From Schizochytrium sp. TIO01 (taxonomy: Eukaryota > Sar > Bigyra > Thraustochytrida > Thraustochytriidae): a stretch of 64,000 nt of DNA. The notes under the pieces are model-generated. The model saw only the letters and a program-made list of their open reading frames with translations. It was not told where the DNA came from and ran no database searches. Made by a program: the position numbers and the translations under genes. The DNA lies in assembly GCA_004764695.1 (NCBI GenBank), contig SMSO01000036.1:392001-456000 (forward strand), written 5' to 3'. Positions 34,285-43,984 of this stretch are shown here, piece by piece (positions within the stretch are counted from its first letter, which is position 1; every line of letters begins with the position of its first letter).

Positions 34285-37200
34285 AAGCCGTCGTTCATTC
34301 GGCTCCTGCGCATTCAGAGTCCTCAGACAGACACCTCGGTATGGCCATGCTATGCATGCCTTTTCTTCGCTGAGAACGACCGCAGTTTTATTGGCCATAG
34401 CGAGTGGAGTTCATTGCCTGCTTCGACCTCAAGAAGCGAAGCCACAGGCGCCGTCCACTGCAGCCTTGCGCGTCCCCGAACCCTGATTCGCAGATTCTGC
34501 CTCCAAAGATCCAAAGAGCGATCGCTTTGGCTGGATTTAATGTCCTGTAACCCAGCTTGCGTGAAGGTTCTAACTAAGCGGGAGCGCTTTTGTTCTAACT
34601 TAGCTCCAAATCTGAGTGGCTAATGTCCTCTCCGTTCATCGACCGTTCTTGCTGTTTGTTTGTAAACGGCAGCTACAGCGCCAACGGTCGGGACGATGCG
34701 ACGCCGTCGCAGACCTCCCTTTCGATTAAGCTGTGGCAAATCCTCGCCGTTGGAGCGGCCCGAGAGAGTCTCGCGCCGCTGCAGTCGGCACGGAATGAGT
34801 TAGACTGCGAATGCGACGGTTGACCGAGGTTTCATGAAAATCTTCAGGAACAGAGTCTTTCCTGCTCTGGGTGTGACCGTTTGTTTGTTTATGTGCTTGT
34901 TTTGTTACTTTTAAAATTAGAAAATATCATAGATTTTTTTTAATGCTATTTTAAACTATTATTAAAAACAGTTTATCTTTTAGCTCTTCTTGTGTTTTTG
35001 TGTTTTATTACTATCGTTACGATAAATTAATCATAGTCATAAATTTATACACTATATATAGTGACCCTAGAGGCTGCTTTTATTCCACCCTTTTTATTCT
35101 CTTCTTCTTCGAGGCTTTCCTTTTTGTGAGCAAGCCTTCATCATTTTCTTTTTCAGTTGATTATGTCTTATTCTCAATTTTTATTTTTTACTTCGTTAAA
35201 ATAGAAAAAGACGATTTTTAAAACATTAAAAATTTAAAAAAAAATATATATATAGGAAGGTAACAGTACTGCCTAGGCAGGACTACGCAAACCCTTCAGA
35301 GTTTCCTTTCCTTGAAATTTTATTTTAAATGGTTAGTAAATCTCGCGAGAACAAGTCTGAGGAGTTCTGCAGGTGCGGAGCAGTAGCTAGCTAGCCAGCC
35401 ACTCAGTGCCCGCCCGGCCACCACTGCGCTGCATTCGAGTTGAAACTCTCGAGCTGACCAGAGCACGGTGTGGATCTCTAGAGCTAGATACTCAATGGGC
35501 CTGTATACCTGCGTCTGCCGGCAGTCCAGGCAGGTGGAAGAGTACTTCATTTCGCCTTCCGACGCAGGCTTTTGCAGGAATTGCAGCAGGAATTGGAATC
35601 TCTGAAGAGCGGCCCCAAGCACGCGCTCCCTCCTTTAGATGAGCTGCTGATTTCTACAGATTTCCTCATTCGTTTGTTCCAACATTCAGCCGTCTACCGA
35701 AATGCTCACAAGCTTGGACACGCAATGAGTGAGCTCGTTTGTCATCCATCGTCTTCCCCGAAACTTACAGCGCTGACACCTCCAAGTGCGCATACCATGC
35801 CGCACTAACTTATGCCCGCTGCTGCCCCAGAGCTAGAGCTCTCTCTGAGCAACAGACAGCAGCATTTGTTTGTCCGCATCTCACAGATCTTATTTGGCGG
35901 CGCTGCCTCGAGAGATTAATCAATTAGTCATTTGATAAAGCGCGGCTCTCAGGATACATGACATTTTGCAATGCCCTTGTCCATCCATTCATCGAGTACA
36001 TCCATACATTCATACATACACCATGCGCACATGGGGAGCGTGGCCCAAGTGTGCTTTGAGTAGCGGAAGCTTGCTCTGGGGATCCAGAGCGTCCCCGCCT
36101 TGAGAGACTAGCACATAAATCATCAATCTCTCGCGCAGTATGGTGGATGCAAGCGGGGGTCGAAATCATCGCTCCCGAAGGGGTAGGTAGGTAATTAGAG
36201 GCAGGTGACCTAGCTAGCGTCCCATGCTCAAGAGCGAGCCTCTGGCAAAATCAAGGAGGGACATCTCTAGCTAGGCAAATCTAGCTGCCAAGATTGAAAA
36301 CGGAACAAAAAGCTGAATGCTGGCTTGAAACTAGATAGCTCCACGCAGATGGACGAATGCCTGCCTGCCTATTGACCACGAAGGAAATGCGGCCCCAGGA
36401 AATTCTTACTGCTATATGCTGGTACACATACAGTACTTCGAAGAGGAGCAATGCCATATTTGTTTTACTCTCAAGTTGATGAGCACTACCAAAGTTTTTC
36501 TTACTTGTATTTGAACACTAGTAAAAACAATGCCATGGAAGGAGAGCTATACGCACGAAGCTGCTACCCAAAATCAGAATTTTAATTGATGCATTCTGTA
36601 TCAGTGTATTCGTGCTGATCTTTTCTTTTCCATTGGAGCTATCACAATCAAGCAAGCCTGGTTTTCTCCATGTGAAACGAATATGGGCAATTGTCTACCT
36701 TAAGTAAAGAGGCGTTCGTTTTTGTCTTTCTCGCCACTTACGAAAATGGCGTGATCAACTGCTGAGATCACCTAATGTTCCATACAGGCGGTATAAAAAT
36801 TGTAAATCACCTTAGAATTGGGGCTACCTGGCAGAAAAAGAAAGCATTGAAATAGTTCATGAACGTCAAACAACTCTTTTCAGAGCACGTTGCTTGCTAG
36901 CACTTATGTAGCAACACACAAAAGAAACAGCAGCTATGTGCTGCGTAGACTACTGAAAAGTTAGCTATGAGAAGTGTAATGGTAGCCTGAAACTCACAAA
37001 ATTTCGAGACACAAAGTTTGATGTCTGCGCAACATATGTGTTGCTCATAATTATCAATTCCAAAGGGCCTATTAAACAATACACAGTGGTCCAGGCTTGG
37101 TAAAATTGTGCGGTCTTGCTTTCAAGGTAATTGATTTGCTACAATCACTGACGCCTGTACTGATTTGAAAGTGTCGCCTTCTCTTACACAAACAGCGTGA

Positions 37201-37718
37201 GGAGAAATGCTTTATTTCGGTACAGGAATGCTGTACACACACAAAAACAAGGAGTACATGCAAAACTTGCTACAAATCCATATGAAAAGGCTCATAATAA
37301 AGATTCATCACCAATTGATGCTACAAAGTAAACGATGCAATCTATTTATATTTAGAGCAGCTGGTAAAAATGCAGTGAGATTAATTGGTGCTAAGTCTCT
37401 TTCAACAGAGTGACGAGGTCGCGAGAGTCTAATCTTTAATCAGAAAATTATTTGCTATACAAATTTACAGGTCTTAGAAAGTCCAGCGCGAGGCTAGCCT
37501 GCAACAAAATTCTCTAACATCCTAGATACAGAGTGACATACGCCGACCCACCCGAAAAAAATCAAACACAAGTACACCCCTTCTGAAAGATCAAGTGCAA
37601 CCACCTGTGCACACCTAACTCGCAATTTAAGCCACCCGGCCCAGACAGTCCACGCATCAAACAAACAAAAGAAAAAATTGCAAACCAAAAAGGGGAGTCA
37701 TCATCTGGGAACTTGACT

Positions 37719-38765
37719 CTAACCTAAGGCAACATCAAGAGTCATCATCACAAGAAAACCGACCATGGCTCCCCAGGTTGCCATATGGCTGTTACCACGC
37801 GTTTGCGCCTCGGGAACGAGAGAATCAACGACAACGTACACCATGGCTCCAGCTGCAAAGGCCAGGGCGTATGGGAGAATCGGCTGCGCATACTGTACTC
37901 CTGCGGCCCCAAGAACGCCTCCCAAAGGCTCAACCATTCCGCTTAGTTGACCATAAAAGAAGCACCACCATTTGGAGTAGCCAAGACGACGCATAGGCAA
38001 CGACACAGCAAGTCCTTCGGGAAAGTTCTGAATACCTATTCCAAGGGTGAGAACTTCTGCAGCCTTCAAAGTCGCCGACTCTGTCAAGCCAACGCCTCCA
38101 AATCCAACACCGACCGCAAGCCCCTCTGGAAAATTGTGAATTGTGACTGCAATCACAAGCAACAGTAGACGCCGCCACGACTTCGAATGCTTTGCGGCTA
38201 CAGTAGCTTCCTGAAGACGCTCAGCAGCTGAAGCTGCATCGGAGTCAGGTGATACGCTTGCCTTTGATTTTGATGTCGATCCACTACTTTCAGAGTTCTT
38301 ATTCTTACGCTGTCGCAAGTTGCCAGCAGGAGATGATGCAAGATCATCTTTTTGCGAGGAGTCCGCATTCTGTGCAGCTCCATCATTTTTCTTCGACATC
38401 GACTCCAAATACGCCTCGGGGCTGTCTGAAGCTTCCGGCAAGAAGTGATCGGCGAGAAATACAAAAAATGCTCCCAAAAGAAATCCAACGGCAGCTGGCA
38501 GAAAACTCAAGGTTCCGTAGCCTGCTTCTTCGGCCATTTCAATCGAAGGTGCCAGCAACGACCAATAACTTGCTGCAAGCATAACTCCTGCTGCAAACCC
38601 GAGGCTAGCATCGAGGAACTTGCCTTCAAGGCGTTCAGGCAAATCTTCAGGCACTAGCATCACAATTGCTGCGCCTAAAGCCGTCACAAACCACGTGAAC
38701 CCTGTGCCGTACAGCCCGTGCCACACTGGACTCCACGTCTCCATCCATGTTGGCAAGAGCAACAT
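37719..38765 (-). CDS. ZIP-family metal transporter, ZIP11 (SLC39A11)-like, 348 aa
   Basis: Predicted to carry zinc (or related divalent metal) across a membrane into the cytosol. Seen: multiple membrane segments and the ZIP signature pair TIHNFPEGLAVGVG (about residue 205, helix IV) and GIGIQNFPEGLAVSLP (about 244, helix V). Other ZIP11-typical blocks are GFAAGVMLAASYWSLLAPS near the N-terminus, FFYGQLSGMVEPLGGVLGA, and PYALAFAAGAMVYVVVDSL near the C-terminus. The subfamily call rests on these blocks and on a length close to animal ZIP11. The variable loop (about 130-190) is Ser/Lys-rich and not His-rich. Start: the ATG at 38763-38765. The frame is open a little further to a GTG at 38792, with a TAG just upstream. 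A longer spliced N-terminus is possible: an upstream ATG at about 38952 begins MAEETINLAPVQT and runs into a donor-like GTAGGC, but the acceptor is uncertain. Confidence 0.9.
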   Translation of the reverse strand: MLLLPTWMETWSPVWHGLYGTGFTWFVTALGAAIVMLVPEDLPERLEGKFLDASLGFAAGVMLAASYWSLLAPSIEMAEEAGYGTLSFLPAAVGFLLGAFFVFLADHFLPEASDSPEAYLESMSKKNDGAAQNADSSQKDDLASSPAGNLRQRKNKNSESSGSTSKSKASVSPDSDAASAAERLQEATVAAKHSKSWRRLLLLVIAVTIHNFPEGLAVGVGFGGVGLTESATLKAAEVLTLGIGIQNFPEGLAVSLPMRRLGYSKWWCFFYGQLSGMVEPLGGVLGAAGVQYAQPILPYALAFAAGAMVYVVVDSLVPEAQTRGNSHMATWGAMVGFLVMMTLDVALG

Positions 38766-39384
38766 GGTGACTCCACGGTTCGCTAACGGCACCGACTACG
38801 CGCCTCGTCACTTCTGCAAAGGTATTCAAGTAATCAATCGGAGCCTACCGCAGGCGCTTGAGCCTCGCCACGAGAAGTCGTCGAGATGGGAATGGATTTC
38901 CAGTTGGGGAACTGTCTGTACAGGAGCAAGATTGATTGTCTCTTCAGCCATCGCTGTGATCAATTGACTGTTAGTGGGGTATTAGGGATAAAGATGAAAG
39001 AGAATCCTCTCATCTCCCCTTAGAGAAACGATCTAGAGGATAACCTTGAAAATCTAAAGCAGAAGACGCCTAATACCAACTCAAATGTTGTGGTGGAAAA
39101 GGACCGGAACAAGCAATGGGAGAATTGCTTCAGAGAGGAGTTGAGCGTGCACTCTCCTCAATGTAATTAAATTCGTCACCGAAGCAGAAATACTCTGCCC
39201 AAGGTCATCCGTGTTCTCATCAGCACTACCCGACTCAGTACTACGACTTCCACCCATGACTAACTAACTATTAAATCGCGCAATAAACAAGAATTTAGCA
39301 GAAGTTTTTCTCTTCTAACTCCTTGACGACACTCAAGCAGGAGGTCTGATTCTTTTTTCTTCTAAAGCAATTAATTCCAAGACA
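38766..39384. other. Intergenic, possible 5' exon of the ZIP gene
   Basis: The minus strand from about 38952 holds an ATG-started short frame that could be spliced to the ZIP gene. The rest, to 39384, shows no recognised gene. Confidence 0.35.
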
Positions 39385-40590
39385 ATGTCAATTCAAGGAG
39401 CAACAGCAGCCACCCCAGTTGCACCCTCACCAGCAGCACTTCAACAAGAACCCCTCAGCAAAGACCCAGGCCAAGCCAACCCTACGAAAAAAAAGAGCAT
39501 GCCAAAGACGCCACAAGAAACTAAAATTCATCAAACGCAAGAGAAACCAAACCCCCGCCAGGTTCGAACCCACATCGCCACAAATTAAATTCCAAGAAAT
39601 TCACACGAACGACAATAAGAGCATGCCAAACCAACGAGCCCAGCCACAACAAGCCCAGCAAGCCTAGCCACAACAAACACAATCACAAACACGACCACAA
39701 GCAACAGTAAGCACCGACGATGCAGCAACCATGCGCAGAAATATACTGAACGGAGACGCATTCTTCGATGAAAAGGGAAGAACCAATGAAACCACAATCA
39801 AATTAACGACCTAACAATTAATTATAAATCTATTACCCCCTAACATATACACACACTACTCCTTGAACAACCCCAAAACACCATGACAACAACAAGAAGG
39901 CTCCCGCACCTCAAACCCATCCACCACGAAACCAGAAAGTACTACAACTCAAGATCACCAACACAGCAACCACATCCAACAATCCCACTCAAAAAGAAAC
40001 GCTTTATCGCCGGCACAGCCCTCATCACAGCAGCAGCCCTCATACTCATCTACATCTTCTTCTTCAAACCCTTCCCGACCGCAGAAACAGTCATCACCAA
40101 TGAACTCAGACTCCAAACCCTTCAAAACCAACGCAAAGTAATCAAACCCCAAAAAAGCATGGCCCAGGCGCGTCTGGGCATACTGGAACAGCGGCACAAT
40201 CCCCAAATTCGAAGAAACGCGCATCGACAGCTGGAAAGCATGGCTACCAACTACAAAATCAGCATTGTACACCGCTCCCAAGAGCTCGTAAAACTCGTCC
40301 CAAAAGAAGACCTCCCCAACTGCTTCGACAACATCAAATTCGCACAAATCAAAAGAAGACATGGCACGTGTGTCACCCCTCAAACACTACGGAGACAAGA
40401 GCACCATCGTCATCCTCAACTACGGATGGCTAAAAGAACTCATGGACGCTCGCAGGCAAAGAATTCACAGGCTACGCCATGCAACACCACTCAACAACAA
40501 GACTCAGACTCCAACCCAGGTCAAGTCGTCGCCCTTCTGGCCGCATCGCAAAATCAGCCGGCGATCAAGCTGTGGTCACTTCGATTAAAT
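39380..40590. other. A+C-skewed compositional island
   Basis: On the plus strand A+C is roughly three quarters or more of the bases over about 1.2 kb (lines near 39901 and 40021 are about 80 percent by eye). Flanking DNA is near balance. Codons use almost only A- or C-ending forms (AAA, ACA, CCC, ATC, CTC). This is unlike every other gene in the window and marks a different mutational history or origin. Confidence 0.8.
39385..39814 (+). pseudogene. Frame-broken ORF in the A+C-rich island, family unknown
   Basis: Starts at an ATG (MSIQGATAATPVAPSPAAL), rich in Ala, Pro, Gln and Thr. The frame seems to slip at an eight-A run (about 39486-39493) into a second frame (for example PQIKFQEIHTNDNKSM) that stops at 39665-39667. 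A third frame then carries protein-like sequence (TMRRNILNGDAFFDEKGR) to a TAA at about 39812. I read this as one gene broken by at least two frameshifts, though two small ORFs are possible. It shares the extreme A+C bias and orientation of the glycosyltransferase relic 70 bp downstream. No family recognised. Confidence 0.4.
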
Positions 40591-40605
40591 TTGATGTACA
40601 TGTAG
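39883..40605 (+). pseudogene. Decayed Caps_synth/DXD-type glycosyltransferase
   Basis: The original protein would be a type II membrane glycosyltransferase. From the ATG there are about 40 cytosolic residues, a KKKR cluster, then one membrane helix (residues 41-61, TALITAAALILIYIFFF) and a lumenal part. Frame changes are needed to follow the catalytic domain. A slip at a six-A run (about 40151) gives VWAYWNSGTIPKFEET and RIDSWKAWLP. A second frame gives NYKISIVHRS and LPNCFDNIKFAQIK. A third gives DMARVSPLKHYG and GYGWLKELMD-like sequence, and a fourth gives GKEFTGYAMQHHS. This block order (W-x-Y-W, SWK..P, DMAR..LLKHYGG) matches capsular polysaccharide synthesis/sugar-binding DXD glycosyltransferases. 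The DXD segment expected after KHYG is missing, so the gene is very likely dead and not merely mis-sequenced. Neighbouring ORFs are intact. Confidence 0.55.
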
Positions 40606-41385
40606 TTGTTTTATATAGAATGAGCTGGCAATTATGATTAATTAAAACAGCTGTATCGTACTTGATTTAGACATTTGCCAACAAAGAACCTGCCAAAGAA
40701 ATCATTACTCAGACATGAACTAGAGGTGTTGTTGCGAGGTTTTAGTTCCCGGAAATACAACATTCCTTAGTATCAAATAACGACGTTTTTTTTTTTTGTT
40801 GTGGGCATGGCAAGTCATCCTTTAATGTCTTCTCTTTCTTGGCATAATCGAAAAAGCATTTCTAAGATTTACTGGACAAGTTTGCCTCAGTCAAACGTAG
40901 AATGGGTAAACTTATTACTTTGCCTCTAACTTCTGCTGACAAACCTATAGTGATGAAATAAAACCCTCCTAAAACCAACATGTGGACACACTCTCCAACT
41001 CTGCTCAAAAGGCAATAGCGCCGTTTTGACCATTCATATACCTCTGGTTTGTAAATTCAAGTATGGTTGCTGCCCTTTCTCTCTTGATTTGTACCATCAC
41101 ATTTGTTCATATCTTGTTCAATGCAAACTGCTACTGTATTCTTAGTTCCAATAGGAGACCGTTGACGGCAATTATATGAAGGCACTTCATTGTCAGAACC
41201 TTTTCTTCCCAAGCCCACGTTGCTTTCCCTTGGCTACTGGCTGCTGGCTGCTGTGCTTTCTGTCCACCGTTACGGGCTGCTCTGTGCTGCCAAGGTAATA
41301 AGTATCGTCTCTGGAAAACCTCAAAAGAGAAGAAACGCTGCAGAAAAGGGAAAGGATAGTCAATCAGTCGATAAGATTGTCAAGA
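40606..41385. other. Intergenic
   Basis: A poly-T run lies at about 40786-40798. A frame at 41190-41414 has no ATG start and is not called. Nothing else recognised. Confidence 0.5.
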
Positions 41386-42861
41386 ATGGTGCAGAGCGAA
41401 GGAGCTCCATCTAAGGAGTATCGCACTCTAACTGTGCTTGCCTCCTCAGGGGCGTGCCTGTAAGTGAAAAATAATGTCATGCTAGCGCTAGGTTTACTTT
41501 GTTTCTATGAATAATGATCGACTGACGAACAGGAATTTTGTACCTTGGCGTCCATGGGATGGGGCCGCCGTCTACTTCTTCGCCATTATGCTTGCAGCTA
41601 CCATCGCGTAGTTGGGACCAAGGGCGCAATTGACGAATCAGTCCTTGCAGGGTTTCACAATGCAATCGAATCTTTCACGGAGCGGCTCAAAAGGGTCTCA
41701 GAGCAGCGCATGGAACACCGTATGCAGCACATGGTCAGCACGGTCAAGGACAACGATGTTTTCTCAAGCCCGAGGCGAAGACAAGGTGGTCAAACACGTT
41801 GGGAAAACACAAATAATAACGTCTATGATACGAGATCAAGCAGTACGCAACATTCATCTCTTCGCGTGCTACAGGACTACGCCCCTCGCAGTACCTTTGC
41901 TTATGGTGATGATCGCTATATTTTTCAGCCCGTAGAATCTTTCGTGTTTGTCCTCAACGCACCTCGATCAAATGGAGAGCTTTCTGTGCTGCGTCAGCTT
42001 GACGATCTCGTCAGTCTTTGTGTACTCCTTTTTGGGCCTTCAGAAAAATGGAAGACATCTACATTGCGTCTGACTGGAATTGAGCGTATGATTGACGAGA
42101 TTTTGCTTCGAGGCTCCAATCCTGTCGCTGACCTTCTTGGGGGGGCACCTTTTGTATCGATGAGTAGTCAGACCCAAGAGCAAATCGACCAGCTTCTTGC
42201 GATGCTAGAGAACGATAGTTCGACATTGGGTAGTGTTTTGCTTGTGGGGAACAGCCTTCTGCACTCTCGCTTGAATATCGAAGAAACTTATCAGATCTGG
42301 CATTTAGTGCGACTTCAGCCGCTCGTGTATCAGCACATGCGTGTCACACCTGTGTATTCTGAGAACCAATGGAAAAATCTTGTTCTTTATCGGATGCGAT
42401 GGCATACGCTTTGCGTTCTTCAAGCAATTGACTGTGCTCTTGTTGATGTAGTGCCCAAGCTTGAGCGCTTCGACAAACACTTGAATGACCGCATGGCTCA
42501 GCTTCACGTCCCTATTGCTGACTCGCATCCGCATCTTGATGAGTTTGCGGGTCTTCAGACCTTGGCGGTGGCTTTCCACAGTGTTGAAAAGGGTCGAACT
42601 CTCGTACCTACACTTCGTGAAGACGCGACACAAACACAATATCAAGAAGTATTCCTCTGGTTTATCCAGCGAGCCCAGGCTCAAATGCAAGAATTATCTA
42701 TTGCACAAATCCAATTGTGCAAGGCAGGCTATCGCTTCTACGCAGCATCAGAAAATGGCTATGAGATTTACCTCTTGTGCGGAAACCAGTGTTCAGCTGC
42801 TGAAGTTGAAGACGAAGCGGATCGCATTGTTGCCCACATTCGTTTGACTCAAACTGTATAA
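41386..42861 (+). CDS. Longin-domain protein, Fuzzy/Mon1/HPS1-like, two exons, 445 aa
   Basis: Members of this family are built from longin domains and act as membrane-trafficking or ciliogenesis GEF subunits (Mon1-Ccz1, HPS1-HPS4, Inturned-Fuzzy). Model: exon 1 41386-41459, intron 41460-41597 (GTAAGT donor, TTGCAG acceptor), exon 2 41598-42861, which keeps one frame of exactly 446 codons with the stop. The join restores the first strands of a longin domain, LTVLASSGACLYHRVVG. Then follow a helix, a Gln/Arg/Ser-rich insert (about 55-105) and strand/helix blocks YIFQPVESFVFVLNAP and ELSVLRQLDDLVSLCVLLFG. A second longin-like unit is around LGSVLLVGNSLLHSRL and YQIWHLVRL, and the C-terminal part (AGYRFYAAS, YEIYLLCG) may be a third. 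Fuzzy is my best guess from the VLASSG opening and overall layout; Mon1 or HPS1 cannot be excluded. Without the intron the ORF would lack its N-terminal strand. Confidence 0.65.
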
Positions 42862-43129
42862 TATCATTTTCTTATTACAACTCTAGCTTTGGCATTTATT
42901 TGCCCTCGTTGTGGGATAAGTAGCTAGGTACTCGGTGATGACACCCAGTGAAACTATTTCTCCTCTCTATAACCTTAAGTCTTCCACTCATCTAATGTTT
43001 CAAGAGTGACAATGCATGTTTTTAGAATCACTTTATATGCTTCATAAGTCAAGTTAAAAGGGAAACATTTAAAAGAGCATTATGCTCGCTGTGTTTGTGA
43101 CAAAATAATACGCATGCGAATAGTTGAAA

Positions 43130-43888
43130 TTACAAGGCTACAGGAGCAGACCGAGAGGTAAACCCGTAAGGATCAGGAAGCTCAGGGGCAGCAAACGAGA
43201 CTTCTTTGGGCGCTCCATGAGCGGATGGGTCTTGACTAGCAGTGTTTGAAGAGGTCTTACTATTGCTTTTCCTTCTTGCTGGAGCAGGAACAGACGTGAT
43301 TCCAGGGTAGAGATCTTCGGTTTCACGATGCATATCGGCTAAGACAGTCTGAATCTGACGTTGCATTGAGCCAAGGCAATAGAACCCTGCTTCATGATGA
43401 AGTTCACGGAGACGTAGCTCATCCTGGGGAAGTGCTCCACTTTGTAGGTATGCTAAAATGTGACGAAATAAAAACCAGTCACGATCAAAGAAGAAGCACC
43501 CATCCTCCTCAGGCCTCAAAATAGAATCCTCTGGTGGTACACATGTTGCTGCAAGCAGTGAAAATCGGTCTTTTAAGAGTAATTTTGCAGTGATCTCAAA
43601 GATCTGCCCGCCCACATTGACACGGACAATGCGGTCCTGCACTTTAGGTGCATCTATACTCGTTGGAAACCACTCTTGAGAGACGAGTTTCTCAAACCTT
43701 TGCCGCTCTTTGTCGAGGCGTTCGCGCTCCTCTTCAAGATCTTTCCACTCATGCTTAAGCAGTGTGCGATGTCTTTCGAGCTGGTCTACTTCGTCCTGCA
43801 AGCTAGCCCAAGCCTGACCTATGGCTCGCGATTCCGCTCGTAAATCGCGCACGAGTGCCGCAGATGATGTATGCGAAGACCAAGACAT
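43130..43888 (-). CDS. BTB (K+ channel T1/KCTD-type) protein with N-terminal coiled coil, 252 aa
   Basis: Likely an oligomeric adaptor; KCTD proteins often serve as Cullin-3 substrate receptors, but the partner here is unknown. Seen: a long charged coiled coil (about residues 15-72, for example LEEERERLDKERQRFEKL), then a BTB_2/T1 domain (about 85-185). The latter starts VRVNVGGQIFEIT and contains DGCFFFDRDWFLFRHILAYL and LRELHHEAGFYCLG, the usual T1 landmarks. The C-terminal tail is Ser/Ala-rich and low-complexity. No membrane segments, so it is not a channel. Start: the first in-frame ATG is at 43886-43888. The frame is open upstream to a TTG at 43984, so an upstream exon is possible. Ends at TAA 43130-43132. 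Confidence 0.85.
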   Translation of the reverse strand: MSWSSHTSSAALVRDLRAESRAIGQAWASLQDEVDQLERHRTLLKHEWKDLEEERERLDKERQRFEKLVSQEWFPTSIDAPKVQDRIVRVNVGGQIFEITAKLLLKDRFSLLAATCVPPEDSILRPEEDGCFFFDRDWFLFRHILAYLQSGALPQDELRLRELHHEAGFYCLGSMQRQIQTVLADMHRETEDLYPGITSVPAPARRKSNSKTSSNTASQDPSAHGAPKEVSFAAPELPDPYGFTSRSAPVAL

Positions 43889-43984
43889 CCTTCTTCCGTT
43901 GTATGGCACCAACACCTCTACACGCAAAGGGAGAGTTGTGTTATAAGGCACTTGTTGCGTCTTCGGGTACTCTCTTTTTGGCAA

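Larger units (their letters stand above)
20602..37718. other. Microsatellite-rich gene desert, about 17 kb
   Basis: No intact gene recognised. Tetranucleotide and longer tandem repeats recur every few hundred bases, mixed with moderately GC-rich unique DNA and AT-rich patches. Typical units are ATTC/GAAT, TTTG/AAAC, TTTC/AAAG, TATC, CTAA, CATC and TTC. Open frames here are mostly repeat translations. A few unique segments look weakly protein-like: 31256-31390 plus (for example VGHCDELAEGNSFESKHAG), 33930-34064 plus (for example WLQDLLASSRAFGNLVL) and 35490-35610 plus (a short Cys-containing frame). None has a start, homology or clear splice context, so they are noted but not called. Confidence 0.6.

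Noticed and set aside
34204-34623. 139-aa plus-strand ORF
   Set aside because: It starts at TTG, not ATG, includes a duplicated repeat, and lacks codon bias or any family similarity.
38766-38792. Longer ZIP start at a GTG codon
   Set aside because: GTG is not a usual eukaryotic start; the ATG at 38765 gives the length expected for ZIP11.
39556-39580. tRNA-like T-loop (GGTTCGAACC)
   Set aside because: On either strand the T-stem does not pair beyond two bases and no acceptor or anticodon arm is present nearby.
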